This document shows positions 1 to 7,581 of a stretch of 26,927 nucleotides of DNA, in pieces. Origin of the DNA: DRGT01 sp035685445 (GTDB taxonomy: Archaea; Thermoproteota; Nitrososphaeria; Nitrososphaerales; Nitrosopumilaceae); assembly GCA_035685445.1 (NCBI GenBank), contig DASSAK010000037.1:1-26927 (forward strand), read 5' to 3'. A program made the translations under genes and the position numbers. Below the pieces are notes generated by a model. It was given only the letters and a program-made list of their open reading frames with translations, searched no databases and had not been told where the DNA came from. Numbering within the stretch: position 1 is the first letter of the stretch; each line of letters starts with the position of its first letter.

Positions 1-168
1 CATTAAACCAATTGCAGCACCATGACCTAATGAAATCATGATTATTGCTTCAATTGATAGTCCAGTTCCAAATGCAGCAGCTGCCAAAATTACTGAAAGA
101 GGTCCAAAGAACACTAAACAAAATGTCGCTACGCCCTCTGCAAACCAGTTTCTTGGATTAACCAACAA
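1..168 (-). CDS. Aquaporin / MIP-family channel, N-terminal part (cut by window edge)
   Basis: The minus strand reads openly from a TTG at 168 to the window edge, giving 56 residues. Near the N-terminus is the stretch NWFAEGVATFCLVFFGPLSV, which resembles the first helix of MIP channels (E..GTF.LVFFG). A second hydrophobic helix follows and ends in ISLGHGAAIGLM, the usual lead-in to the first half-helix before the NPA motif, which lies outside the window. The family forms tetrameric membrane pores for water, glycerol or other small neutral solutes, and selectivity cannot be judged from this piece. Two stop codons lie directly upstream in frame, so the start must be TTG 168 or TTG 165. A TATA-like element at 188-198 fits a leaderless start at 168. 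The family call is fairly secure; the start is inferred. Confidence 0.72.
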   Translation of the reverse strand, partial: MLVNPRNWFAEGVATFCLVFFGPLSVILAAAAFGTGLSIEAIIMISLGHGAAIGLM

Positions 169-187
169 TCATCAGCCACGCCAATTT

Positions 188-198
188 CCATATAAAAG
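188..198 (-). promoter_or_regulatory. TATA-like box for the aquaporin gene
   Basis: On the minus strand this reads cttttatatgg, 20-30 nt upstream of the TTG at 168, the spacing expected for a leaderless archaeal transcript. It was judged by eye. Confidence 0.45.
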
Positions 199-264
199 AT
201 TCGACTGGATTCTAATCAATATTTGGAAAAAAATAATTAATTGAGGAAATTGATGCTTGGTAAT

Positions 265-723
265 ATGATTTCTGAGGGAGAGACGGTACCAAAATTTGAA
301 TTAGAAGATGCAGATGGCAAAAAGATAAAATCAACTGATCTTAAAGGAAAAAAACACGTGATCTATTTTTATCCAAAGGACTTTACTCCCGGATGCACCA
401 CAGAGGCAGATGAATTTTCAAAAGATTATGACAAATTTAAAAAATCTGGAATTGAGATAATTGGCATTAGTCCAGATGATGTAAACTCCCACAAAAAATT
501 CTGTGAAAAAATGGGAATAAAATATGTCTTACTTGCAGATACCAATAAAGAAGTTTCAAAGAAATTTGGAGTTTGGGGAAAAAAGAAGTTTATGGGGAAA
601 GAGTACATGGGAGTTAATCGAAGTACATTTCTTGTAGATGAAAAAGGAAAAATTTTCAAAGTATTTCCAAAAGTAAAACCTGCAGGCCATTCAAAAGAAG
701 TCTTAGACTATTTTACAAATTAG
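265..723 (+). CDS. Peroxiredoxin, PrxQ/BCP subfamily
   Basis: A thiol peroxidase of about 152 residues that would reduce hydrogen peroxide and organic hydroperoxides in the cytoplasm. The signature YPKDFTPGCTTEADEF carries the PxxxTxxC site with peroxidatic Cys44 (numbered from the ATG at 265). The position five residues later, where many PrxQ proteins carry the resolving Cys, is Asp. Another Cys lies exactly 36 residues downstream, in KKFCEKMG, the spacing I recall for the alternative PrxQ type whose resolving Cys sits in helix 3. The frame is open back to a TTG at 241 with another ATG at 253. I prefer ATG 265 because the protein then begins MISEGETVPKFELEDADG like its family and an AT-rich box (231-240) lies about 25 nt upstream. 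A GAGG at 243-246 would instead favour ATG 253. Confidence 0.9.
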   Translation: MISEGETVPKFELEDADGKKIKSTDLKGKKHVIYFYPKDFTPGCTTEADEFSKDYDKFKKSGIEIIGISPDDVNSHKKFCEKMGIKYVLLADTNKEVSKKFGVWGKKKFMGKEYMGVNRSTFLVDEKGKIFKVFPKVKPAGHSKEVLDYFTN

Positions 724-748
724 AAAAATAAGTAAAAAGAAATTTAGT

Positions 749-1522
749 TTAGAAGCCTTTAGGCAATGAACCACGATTAGAGCTTGCTTGACCTGAACTT
801 CCGCCAGATTTTGTTCTACGTTTTGCAGCTAATTCCGCAGCAGCTTTCATTAGTTCATCTTGTTCTTTTTCTTCTTGTTCTAGTCTTGCCAAATAGTCTT
901 TTTCATATGCTTCAAGATCGGATTGTTTTGAACCACCACTAGAGGATGTTTGTTGTGTTTGCTGTGCTTGTTGTTGTGGTTCTGGTTGTGGCGGAGGTGG
1001 TGGAGGTGGTGCTTTTTGAGCTTGTGCTTCTGCACCTTCAACTACAAATCCATAACCTGTGAAATTCTTATCTGCAGGATGATATGCCAATCTTGCTCTT
1101 GTTGCAAAGTATTGGTTTGATGGTTGTGTATATCCAGTAACTTTGGCTTTTTGAAGATTCCAATCTTGTGTTGGAGCTTTTCCAACTGGAGCAATCAATC
1201 TACCATAGTATCTGTTTGGACTTGGCGAAAAGCCAGTTACTTTTTTCTTGTATTCGTGTGTGTCAGACATTGGAAGATTTTGCCATGCATTCTCTAATGC
1301 TTGTGCTAACGTAACTGGGGGTTCAGCTTTTTTCTCTGCGGGTTTTGGAGATTCAGATGGTTTTGATTCAGTTTTAGTTTCTGTGGATTTTGGTGGTGGA
1401 GGTGGTGCTTTTTGAGCTGTTTCTCCTGCTTTGCTTGAAATACTAGCTAATTTGGCTTCTAGCTCTGCGATTTTTGCCTCTAAATCTTTCTTGGTTGGTG
1501 CCTTGCGTTTTTTAGTAGCCAT
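749..1522 (-). CDS. Proline-rich coiled-coil protein with a duplicated KVTG motif, function unknown
   Basis: A 257-residue protein I do not recognise. Residues 1-30 are Lys/Ala/Glu-rich and should form a short coiled coil. Residues 38-75 are a Lys/Pro/Glu linker with a run of five prolines (40-44). The central part (77-165) holds two related units, KVTGFSPSPNRYYGR at 94-108 and KVTGYTQPSNQYFATR at 127-142, and perhaps a weaker third (NFTGYGFVVEG, 153-163). A second proline run (172-178) and a Gln-rich stretch follow, then a charged helix (200-236) and a Gly/Ser/Arg tail. There is no signal peptide or membrane segment. The layout suggests a cytoplasmic scaffold or binding protein made of short modules and flexible linkers. 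The start is ATG, with a TATA-like box at 1547-1554. Confidence 0.8.
   Translation of the reverse strand: MATKKRKAPTKKDLEAKIAELEAKLASISSKAGETAQKAPPPPPKSTETKTESKPSESPKPAEKKAEPPVTLAQALENAWQNLPMSDTHEYKKKVTGFSPSPNRYYGRLIAPVGKAPTQDWNLQKAKVTGYTQPSNQYFATRARLAYHPADKNFTGYGFVVEGAEAQAQKAPPPPPPPQPEPQQQAQQTQQTSSSGGSKQSDLEAYEKDYLARLEQEEKEQDELMKAAAELAAKRRTKSGGSSGQASSNRGSLPKGF
996..1022. repeat. 27-bp exact direct repeat, copy 1 (inside the proline-rich gene)
   Basis: Identical to 1392-1418. On the minus strand both copies encode the KAPPPPP segments of the same gene, in the same frame, about 396 bp apart. Confidence 0.85.
1392..1418. repeat. 27-bp exact direct repeat, copy 2 (inside the proline-rich gene)
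   Basis: Identical to 996-1022. Recombination between the copies would delete 396 bp (132 codons) and keep the frame, removing the central KVTG module. Confidence 0.85.
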
Positions 1523-1546
1523 GTAATTTTTCTACATTATGTATGG

Positions 1547-1554
1547 TTTATTTA
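1547..1554 (-). promoter_or_regulatory. TATA-like box for the proline-rich protein gene
   Basis: taaataaa on the minus strand, 25-32 nt upstream of the ATG at 1522, consistent with a leaderless mRNA. Confidence 0.45.
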
Positions 1555-1624
1555 GATTGTGATCATTATCGTTCGTAAAACTGCCTAATAGCCAAAATTC
1601 TAAAGGATCAGAAAATCCACCAAG

Positions 1625-1632
1625 TTTTATAT
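1625..1632 (+). promoter_or_regulatory. TATA-like box for the 125-residue Cys/His protein gene
   Basis: ttttatat, 24-31 nt upstream of the ATG at 1656. The 133-bp gap 1523-1655 holds this box and the divergent one at 1547-1554. Confidence 0.5.
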
Positions 1633-1655
1633 GCACAAAAGGCATTAGCTAGATA

Positions 1656-2033
1656 ATGGATGATTTTGAAAAAGAATTTCCTGACTTTGATTGGAAAAAC
1701 ATTCCCGCATACAAGCACCCAGGCGGAAAAGATTGTCCATGTCCAAAACACGAATACATACGAGAGCAGATTAATTACACAAAACAAGTAAATGCAAAAG
1801 GCAGTGAGCCAAGTAAAGTCACTTTAAAGTTCTGTCCCGATCACTACAAAGTTTACATGGATGAAGTAATTCCTGCAATGCCATTCAAATACAAATTACT
1901 AACAAAAATTGCATTAAAATTAGGAGCAATACAAATTCAAAAATTAAATCATATGCAATCAGATTTGTGTTTTTATTGTAAATTTGGATCGGGAGGTCAT
2001 GAAAGAAAAAGTGAACTTCCCCCAATAGACTAA
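1656..2033 (+). CDS. Conserved-looking Cys/His protein, function unknown
   Basis: A 125-residue soluble protein I do not recognise. Candidate metal ligands fall in three groups: C27, C29 and H32 (DCPCPKHEY), C60 and H63 (KFCPDHY), and C105, C108 and H115 (LCFYCKFGSGGH). This layout could bind zinc or an Fe-S cluster, but no family is evident. The N-terminus is acidic and aromatic (DDFEKEFPDFDW). There is no signal peptide or membrane helix. The ATG start is supported by the TATA-like box just upstream. The gene stands alone, and its stop is only 9 bp from the end of the convergent Cys-rich gene at 2043-2276. Confidence 0.8.
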   Translation: MDDFEKEFPDFDWKNIPAYKHPGGKDCPCPKHEYIREQINYTKQVNAKGSEPSKVTLKFCPDHYKVYMDEVIPAMPFKYKLLTKIALKLGAIQIQKLNHMQSDLCFYCKFGSGGHERKSELPPID

Positions 2034-2042
2034 AACAGAAAA

Positions 2043-2276
2043 CTAGACAGGTCCAATCAAAACTTTTGGTTTGTTAGGTGTATCATGGTGACATCTTTTT
2101 CCACACAATGGACAAACCTTTCTATCAAGAAAAATACATTGACAAATATGAGAATTCATGTAAGATTCAGCAGATTTTGTATGCTCTCCTGTTCCATTAC
2201 AAAAGGGACATTGAGAATCTAGTAGTTCGATTATTCCTGCACCTTTACACACTGCACATTTTTCCCCAGACAACAA
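2043..2276 (-). CDS. Small zinc-finger protein with DnaJ-type CxxCxGxG repeats
   Basis: A 77-residue protein with nine cysteines. The first pair of motifs, CAVCKGAG (7-14) and CPFCNGTG (23-30), matches the CxxCxGxG repeats of the DnaJ/Hsp40 cysteine-rich domain, and two such repeats can hold one zinc ion. The second half adds HICQC (43-47), CPLC (55-58) and CHH (62-64), probably a second zinc site. There is no J domain, so it is not a DnaJ co-chaperone. Free-standing proteins of this type are usually thought to bind protein or RNA, which is only inference here. The start is ATG, and the gene is divergent from the UbiD-family gene across a 110-bp gap. Confidence 0.72.
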   Translation of the reverse strand: MLSGEKCAVCKGAGIIELLDSQCPFCNGTGEHTKSAESYMNSHICQCIFLDRKVCPLCGKRCHHDTPNKPKVLIGPV

Positions 2277-2356
2277 ATTGCTACCTTGAGTTTCGAATTA
2301 AAATACCTTTGTTAATATTTTTGCTAAAGAACACAATATTGGATAAATCTAGTTAA

Positions 2357-2364
2357 GCTTATAC
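2357..2364 (+). promoter_or_regulatory. TATA-like box for the UbiD-family gene
   Basis: gcttatac, 23-30 nt upstream of the GTG start at 2387, consistent with leaderless transcription. Confidence 0.4.
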
Positions 2365-2386
2365 TGCTCGACCAAAAATCAGAGAC

Positions 2387-3829
2387 GTGACAATAGAAGA
2401 CATATCACAATTTATTGCAGAGTTAGAAAAAGCTGGAGAGCTAAAAAGAGTAAAGACCGAAGTTGATGCAAATCTCGAGATTGCAGAAATTCTACGAAGA
2501 ACAATGTATTCAAATGGCCCTGCAATTCTTTTTGAAAATGTAAAAAATTATGATATGCCAGTACTTGGAAATGCATTTGGTTCTTTGAAAAGATTAGAAA
2601 TTGGATTAGAGAGTAGTGACTTTACAGAAATTGGACAAAGAATTGTAGATTTAACTAAAATGGATATTCCGTCAGGTTTTCTAGGTAAAATAAAAAAACT
2701 TCCAGAGCTTTCAAAAATGAGTGATTCTTTTCCAAAGTTAGAAAATAATGGGCCTGTAACTGAAGTTATTTCTGACTCACCTTCATTTGATAAAATACCA
2801 ATTCTAAAAACTTGGATTAATGATGCAGGTAAATTCATCACATTTGGTTTAGTTGCTACAAAACATCCAGAAACGGGAATTAGAAATATAGGAGTATATC
2901 GAATGCAAATTCTAGATGACACTCACGCATTAATGCATTGGCAAAAGCACAAGCGCGGTGCACATCATAATCAATTAAAAAAAGAAAAGGGAGAAAAAAT
3001 CGAAGCTGCAATAATTATTGGCGGAGATCCTGCTACAGTTTTTTCAGGTGTTGCACCAGTTCCAGAAGGACTTGACAAGTATTTGTTTGCAGGAATTATA
3101 AGAAAAAAGGGAATTAAAACTGTAAAATGTAAAACTGTCGATTTAGAAGTTCCTGCAAATGCAGAAATTATTTTGGAAGGATATGTTGATCCTTTAGATA
3201 TTAGAGATGAAGGGCCATTCGGTGATCACACAGGATACTATACCCCAAAAGAACCATTTCCAACATTTACATTAACAGGAATAATGCATAGGAAAAAACC
3301 AATTTATCTTACAACAGTTGTTGGTAAGCCAATTTTAGAAGATGCTTTCATTGGAAAAGTGATTGAGCGTTCGTTCTTACCTCTGATTAGAATGTTCCAA
3401 CCAGAAGTTGTAGATTTTGCGATGCCTGCTGCAGGATGGTTCCAAGGAATGGGCATAATTTCAATAAAAAAAAGATATCCAGGGCAAGCAAAAAAAGTTA
3501 TGATGGGTCTTTGGGGTCTTGGACAACTAGCACTAACAAAAATTTTTGTGGTAGTAGATAATGATGTTAATGTCCATAGCATGGATGATGTGTTGTGGGC
3601 AATCACAACACGAACGGATCCAGCAAGGGATACCATAATCATTGATAATACTCCAACAGACACATTAGATCCTGCCTCACCACGAGTTAATTTGGGTTCA
3701 AAACTAGGAATTGATGCTACACAAAAGACCAAAGAAGAAGGATTTGAGCGAGAGATTCAAGAACAAGTAAAAGTTGATGATAAAACCAATACTCTAGTTA
3801 ATTCGAAATGGTCTAGTTATGGACTTTAA
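2387..3829 (+). CDS. UbiD-family decarboxylase (probable menaquinone-pathway decarboxylase)
   Basis: A 480-residue UbiD-type decarboxylase, full length for the family. Conserved landmarks are NIGVYRMQ around 167-174 followed by HW at 184-185, and the EGPFGDHTGYY block at 275-285, which carries residues of the prenylated-FMN/metal active site. UbiD enzymes reversibly decarboxylate aromatic or unsaturated acids with prenyl-FMN made by UbiX, and no ubiX lies in the window. The gene converges on mqnC with a 4-bp overlap and sits next to a chorismate-producing cluster, so decarboxylation of a naphthoate intermediate of the futalosine menaquinone route is the best guess. The start is GTG, fitting the box at 2357-2364. 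The family is certain; the substrate is inferred. Confidence 0.9.
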   Translation: MTIEDISQFIAELEKAGELKRVKTEVDANLEIAEILRRTMYSNGPAILFENVKNYDMPVLGNAFGSLKRLEIGLESSDFTEIGQRIVDLTKMDIPSGFLGKIKKLPELSKMSDSFPKLENNGPVTEVISDSPSFDKIPILKTWINDAGKFITFGLVATKHPETGIRNIGVYRMQILDDTHALMHWQKHKRGAHHNQLKKEKGEKIEAAIIIGGDPATVFSGVAPVPEGLDKYLFAGIIRKKGIKTVKCKTVDLEVPANAEIILEGYVDPLDIRDEGPFGDHTGYYTPKEPFPTFTLTGIMHRKKPIYLTTVVGKPILEDAFIGKVIERSFLPLIRMFQPEVVDFAMPAAGWFQGMGIISIKKRYPGQAKKVMMGLWGLGQLALTKIFVVVDNDVNVHSMDDVLWAITTRTDPARDTIIIDNTPTDTLDPASPRVNLGSKLGIDATQKTKEEGFEREIQEQVKVDDKTNTLVNSKWSSYGL

Positions 3830-4944
3830 AACGTAGTAATAGTTCTGTAAAAATTATCCCGTTCTTCTGCCTTATACCCAATTTGATGAACTGCGTCAAT
3901 GATTTGTTTTCCTGTTAATTCAGTAGAACGTGATCCAGTACAAGAGACTACTTCTTCTCCAATTAACGTTCCTCCAAAATCATCTGCGCCATATTGAAGT
4001 GCAAGTTGTGCCATTCCAACCCCATTTGTGAGCCATGAGGACTGCAAATGTGGAATTAATCCATCAAATATTATTCTAGAAATTGCTATCATTTTCAAAA
4101 GTTGGTTTCCACCTGCACCAAAATTTACTAATCCTTCTTTTTGCATCAAAGTGTTATTTGGTTCAAAGCTCCATGGAATAAAAGCAATAAAACCATTAGT
4201 TTTTTCTTGCAACTTTACCAATCTGTAAAAATGTTCCATAATGTCATTATTTGATTCAACATGACCATACATCAGAGTTGCTGATGCAGGAATATCTAAT
4301 GAATGAGCTTCTTCCATAATTTGAATCCATTCATCACTTGTGATTTTCTTTGGGCTAATGATGTCTTTTACAGAGTCAACTAGTATTTCTGCTCCGGCAC
4401 CAGGAATTGTTTGTAAACCTGCATCTTTTAATCTAGATAAAACTTCACGTGTTGATGATTTTTCTACTCGTGCAATCATGTCAATCTCAGATGGAGACAA
4501 GGCATGAATCCCAACTTCTGGAAATTTTTTTCTGATTAAATTAAACGCGTCCTCATAGTATTCTATTGAAAGATTTGGATTATGTCCTCCTTGAAAAAGA
4601 ACCTGGCGAATTTTGAACAGTTCCCAAGCTGTTTTTACTCTTGCTTCAATTTCATCTAACGAACGAGTATAAGATTCATCATGGCCAGGCGGTCTATAAA
4701 ATGCACAAAATTTACAATCAGTAACACAAACATTTGTGTAATTTAGAATAATGTTATTTACAAAAGAAGCTTTTTTCCCAAATTGTTTTCTAGTAAGATG
4801 GCCAGCAACCAATCCCAAAAGTTGTACTTCGTTTGATTCAAGTAATCTCTGATAATCACTTCTTTCAGGTCTTTTTCCTCTTAGAGAGTTTTCGAGAATG
4901 TCTCCAACCTCACTTGCATGTAGCTGTTCAGTAATTTGACTCAA
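3826..4944 (-). CDS. mqnC: Cyclic dehypoxanthinyl futalosine synthase (radical SAM, MqnC)
   Basis: A 372-residue radical SAM enzyme of the CofH/MqnC group. C73, C77 and C80 form the CxxxCxxC cluster in CVTDCKFCAFYRP and would bind the 4Fe-4S centre. The following stretches, QGGHNPNLSIEYYED, IHALSPSEI, GAGAEILVDSVKDIISPKK, MYGHVES and QSSWLTNG, are typical of MqnC. CofH and MqnE are related but less similar in these blocks as I know them. MqnC cyclises dehypoxanthine futalosine in the menaquinone pathway that starts from chorismate, consistent with menaquinones reported in thaumarchaeal membranes. The start is TTG at 4944, with an AT-rich box about 30 nt upstream. No mqnA, mqnB or mqnD is visible here. 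Confidence 0.88.
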   Translation of the reverse strand: MSQITEQLHASEVGDILENSLRGKRPERSDYQRLLESNEVQLLGLVAGHLTRKQFGKKASFVNNIILNYTNVCVTDCKFCAFYRPPGHDESYTRSLDEIEARVKTAWELFKIRQVLFQGGHNPNLSIEYYEDAFNLIRKKFPEVGIHALSPSEIDMIARVEKSSTREVLSRLKDAGLQTIPGAGAEILVDSVKDIISPKKITSDEWIQIMEEAHSLDIPASATLMYGHVESNNDIMEHFYRLVKLQEKTNGFIAFIPWSFEPNNTLMQKEGLVNFGAGGNQLLKMIAISRIIFDGLIPHLQSSWLTNGVGMAQLALQYGADDFGGTLIGEEVVSCTGSRSTELTGKQIIDAVHQIGYKAEERDNFYRTITTF

Positions 4945-4969
4945 TTAATCTAAATTGATGCTTTTAAGA

Positions 4970-4979
4970 TATTATTTAA
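4970..4979 (-). promoter_or_regulatory. TATA-like box for mqnC
   Basis: ttaaataata on the minus strand, 26-35 nt upstream of the TTG start at 4944. It shares the 96-bp gap 4945-5040 with the promoter of the aromatic cluster. Confidence 0.35.
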
Positions 4980-5005
4980 TCCTTGACCGTCAGGAATTTT
5001 TCACG

Positions 5006-5016
5006 TTATTTTTAAG
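5006..5016 (+). promoter_or_regulatory. TATA-like box for the aromatic amino-acid cluster
   Basis: ttatttttaag, centred about 30 nt before the ATG at 5041. It is the best promoter candidate in front of the shikimate genes. Confidence 0.4.
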
Positions 5017-5030
5017 TAGGGACGAACGAA

Positions 5031-5036
5031 AGGTGA
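5031..5036 (+). promoter_or_regulatory. Shine-Dalgarno site of the first aromatic-cluster gene
   Basis: aggtga lies 4 nt before the ATG at 5041 and complements the archaeal 16S rRNA 3' end. Such a clear site is notable here because most first genes in the window look leaderless. Confidence 0.55.
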
Positions 5037-5040
5037 GTCT

Positions 5041-5823
5041 ATGGTAACTGGTGTTCAAATTAGACTAAATCGTATTTTAAGAAAAGGAAAGATGCTTTGT
5101 ATTCCCATGGATCATGGAATTTCAAATGGCCCAATTGAAGGATTGGAAGATCCCCACTCCATCATTTACCAATGTGAAAGCCACGGATTAACAAGTGTCA
5201 TAATTAACAAAGGAATTCTCAAAACATTACCTAGACCGACGAAGGTTGGAGTTTTAGTTCATTTTTCTGGCAGTACTTCATTATCATTGACTCCTAACAG
5301 AAAGATGCTTACTGGTACTGTTGAAGAAGCAATAAGATTAGGAGCGGACGGAGTTTCACTTCACATAAACATAGGGGGAAATGAAGAGCCAGAAATGTTG
5401 CATCAACTTGCTTCTGTGGCTCATGAATGTCATCAATGGAACGTACCATTATTAGCAATGATGTATCCCAGAGGTGAAAAAATCAAGGATCCACATGATC
5501 CTGAAATTGTGGGCCATGTAGCCAGAATTGGCGCAGAATGTGGAGCAGATATTGTTAAAACAGTTTACACTGGAGACATGGATTCATTTTCGAAAGTTGT
5601 TAGAAGCACTCCTGTTCCAATTGTAATTGCAGGAGGGCCAAAAGCAAAATCAGATATGGATGTTTTGCAAATGACAGAAGATGCTATGAAGGCAGGTGCA
5701 AAAGGAGTGACCTATGGTAGAAATATTTTTGCTCATAAAAGTCCTCAAAAAATGGTTCAAGCACTAGCTGCCATAATATTTAAAAAAGAAACAGCCAAAG
5801 AAGCAGCGAAAAAAATTGAGTAA
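5041..5823 (+). CDS. 2-amino-3,7-dideoxy-D-threo-hept-6-ulosonate (ADH) synthase
   Basis: A 260-residue class I aldolase of the Fba/LacD-like family, homologous to Methanocaldococcus MJ0400. It makes the seven-carbon ADH precursor that replaces DAHP in the archaeal shikimate route. Landmarks are the start block CIPMDHGISNGP with D24, Tyr142 in AMMYPRGE, and the Schiff-base Lys173 in IVKTVYTGD. The 31-residue gap between Tyr142 and Lys173 equals the spacing I recall for MJ0400. The phosphate-binding IAGGPKAKS and GVTYGRNIF follow near the C-terminus. An ordinary glycolytic aldolase is the alternative, but the direct linkage to DHQ synthase II argues strongly for ADH synthase. It is the first gene of the cluster and overlaps the next by 8 bp. 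Confidence 0.92.
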   Translation: MVTGVQIRLNRILRKGKMLCIPMDHGISNGPIEGLEDPHSIIYQCESHGLTSVIINKGILKTLPRPTKVGVLVHFSGSTSLSLTPNRKMLTGTVEEAIRLGADGVSLHINIGGNEEPEMLHQLASVAHECHQWNVPLLAMMYPRGEKIKDPHDPEIVGHVARIGAECGADIVKTVYTGDMDSFSKVVRSTPVPIVIAGGPKAKSDMDVLQMTEDAMKAGAKGVTYGRNIFAHKSPQKMVQALAAIIFKKETAKEAAKKIE

Positions 5824-6877
5824 AGCCCGCGAACTAATAGTTTCTCCCAAAGTTTCAAAAAAACAGCTTGGAAAATTTCTCCCACAATTAGAAAAGGAGG
5901 GAATAAAAATGATTTATTGTGATCCAAAAATAATTGGAAAAACAAAGACAAAATTGACCACTATATATCCGTCGGACTTGGCAAAATACGTAGTTCTTGA
6001 CAAAAATTCATCTACAAAACCAAAAGGAAAAAAGGTTGGAAGAAAGTTCAAAGTTTTATCAAACTCAGATATTGAAAATATTTTATACTCTGCCAAGAAA
6101 GGTTTGGATTTTGTCATAGTTGAAGTTAAAGATTGGAAAATAATTCCATTAGAAAATATTATTGCAAAACTACATAAAATCCATACCAAAATTTATGCAC
6201 TTGCACGTAATCCAAAAGAAGCTCGAAAGATGTTTTCAATTCTTGAAGTTGGAGTTGATGGAGTCATCTTTAGCACATCATCAATAAATGAAGTAAGAGA
6301 GACGCTGGTTTATCTTGGTACGCGTAGTTTTGAATTAAAATCAGCAAAAATTATCGATATTAAAGAAGTAGGCGATGGTGAAAGAGTTTGTGTAGATACT
6401 GCATCTATGCTACACAAAGGCGAGGGGATGCTTATTGGAAATAGATCTAACTTTTTGTTTTTGGTTCATAATGAATCTGTTGGTTCATCATTTACGTCGC
6501 CAAGACCATTTAGAGTCAATGCCGGAGCAGTACATTGTTACACGTTATCACCAGACGGAACTACAAAATATCTTTCAGAAGTAGAAACAGGTTCTGAGGT
6601 TTTAGTATTAGATTCCAAGGGAAAAGCAAGACGTGCAACAGTAGGTCGTTCGAAAATTGAAAGACGTCCTATGTTAATGATCAAAGCAAAAACTGGAAAT
6701 GAGATTGGTGGAATAATTGCACAAGATGCTGAAACTATAAGGTTTGTAAGACCAAATGGAAAATTAGTTTCTGTTACTCACCTAAAGAAAGGAGACAGTG
6801 TTTTAGTTCATTCCAAGTCAGCTACTGGCAGACATTTTGGCATGGAAGTTTCAGATGAATACATTCTAGAAAAGTGA
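5816..6877 (+). CDS. 3-dehydroquinate synthase II
   Basis: A 353-residue archaeal-type DHQ synthase that oxidatively deaminates and cyclises ADH to 3-dehydroquinate with NAD+. It is unrelated to bacterial AroB. The N-terminal half is less conserved and Lys-rich. Family blocks in the C-terminal half include GVDGVIFSTSS, VGDGERVCVDTASML, GEGMLIGNRSNFLFLVHNES, RPFRVNAGAVHCYT, KYLSEVETGSEVLVLD and GGIIAQDAETIRFV. The length fits the family. The start is a TTG at 5816 whose codon runs into the stop of the upstream gene (TTGAGTAA), so the two are probably translationally coupled. With ADH synthase it supplies the first two steps of the pathway. Confidence 0.95.
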   Translation: MSKARELIVSPKVSKKQLGKFLPQLEKEGIKMIYCDPKIIGKTKTKLTTIYPSDLAKYVVLDKNSSTKPKGKKVGRKFKVLSNSDIENILYSAKKGLDFVIVEVKDWKIIPLENIIAKLHKIHTKIYALARNPKEARKMFSILEVGVDGVIFSTSSINEVRETLVYLGTRSFELKSAKIIDIKEVGDGERVCVDTASMLHKGEGMLIGNRSNFLFLVHNESVGSSFTSPRPFRVNAGAVHCYTLSPDGTTKYLSEVETGSEVLVLDSKGKARRATVGRSKIERRPMLMIKAKTGNEIGGIIAQDAETIRFVRPNGKLVSVTHLKKGDSVLVHSKSATGRHFGMEVSDEYILEK

Positions 6878-6880
6878 CTC

Positions 6881-7543
6881 ATGAAATACAAAACCTGTGT
6901 GACGATAGCAGAGAAAACTCCAAGAAAACTAAAACAAATTGTAAAAAATGCTCTTAAAAAATCAGATTATGTTGAATTGAGATTTGATTTTTTAAAACCT
7001 GAAAAAATTCCAGAGGCATTAGAGTTAGTTAAAAAAGATTTGAAGAAATCAGTTTGCACCATAAGACCAAAATCAGAGGGAGGAAAATTTTCAGGAACTG
7101 AAAAGGAAAGAATTGCGATTCTAAAATTAATTGCGGAATACAATCCGTTTTTGCTCGATGTTGAATTTAACACACTAAATAAAAACAAGTCACTCGTAAA
7201 TTATATTAAAAAAACTAAAACTCCCGTGCTTGTTTCATGGCACGACTTTAAAAAAACACCTTCAGCCATGGCATTAAGTAAAATGCTTAATCAGATGACC
7301 AAATTCTCAAAAAATATTAAGATTGTCACTAATGCAAAGTTTGTTGATGATTCTGCTCACGTTTTATCACTTTATGCAAGGGCATCAACGATTAACTTGA
7401 TTGCTTTTACAATGGGAGAATATGGCAAAATTTCACGAATTCTTTGCTTATATCTTGGCAGCCCATTTACTTATGTTTCGCTAGGAAAGGCAATTGCCCC
7501 AGGACAATTTAGTCTAAGTGAAGTCAAATCAATTATTGAATAA
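6881..7543 (+). CDS. aroD: 3-dehydroquinate dehydratase, type I
   Basis: A 220-residue type I DHQ dehydratase that converts 3-dehydroquinate to 3-dehydroshikimate through a Schiff base. ELRFD (32-36) is the substrate-binding strand, His121 in SWHDF is the general base and Lys147 in NIKIVTNAK is the Schiff-base lysine. Their 26-residue spacing is close to that of Salmonella AroD (143 and 170). The more usual SYHDF is SWHDF here, a mild change. The C-terminal SPFTYVSLGKAIAPGQF matches the substrate-closing loop of the family. The ATG start lies 3 bp after the previous stop. It is the third pathway step and the third gene. Confidence 0.95.
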   Translation: MKYKTCVTIAEKTPRKLKQIVKNALKKSDYVELRFDFLKPEKIPEALELVKKDLKKSVCTIRPKSEGGKFSGTEKERIAILKLIAEYNPFLLDVEFNTLNKNKSLVNYIKKTKTPVLVSWHDFKKTPSAMALSKMLNQMTKFSKNIKIVTNAKFVDDSAHVLSLYARASTINLIAFTMGEYGKISRILCLYLGSPFTYVSLGKAIAPGQFSLSEVKSIIE

Positions 7544-7581
7544 CTTTAGAGTTTAAATGAATCGTTATTCTGAAAAAACTA

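Noticed and set aside
860..1240. Resemblance of the KVTG units to carboxysome CsoS2 VTG repeats
   Set aside because: Only the short VTG string is shared, spacing and flanking residues differ, and no carboxysome genes are nearby.
2078..2356. 92-codon plus-strand frame across the DnaJ-type zinc-finger gene
   Set aside because: The opposite strand has four clean Cys motifs, and this frame has no domain.
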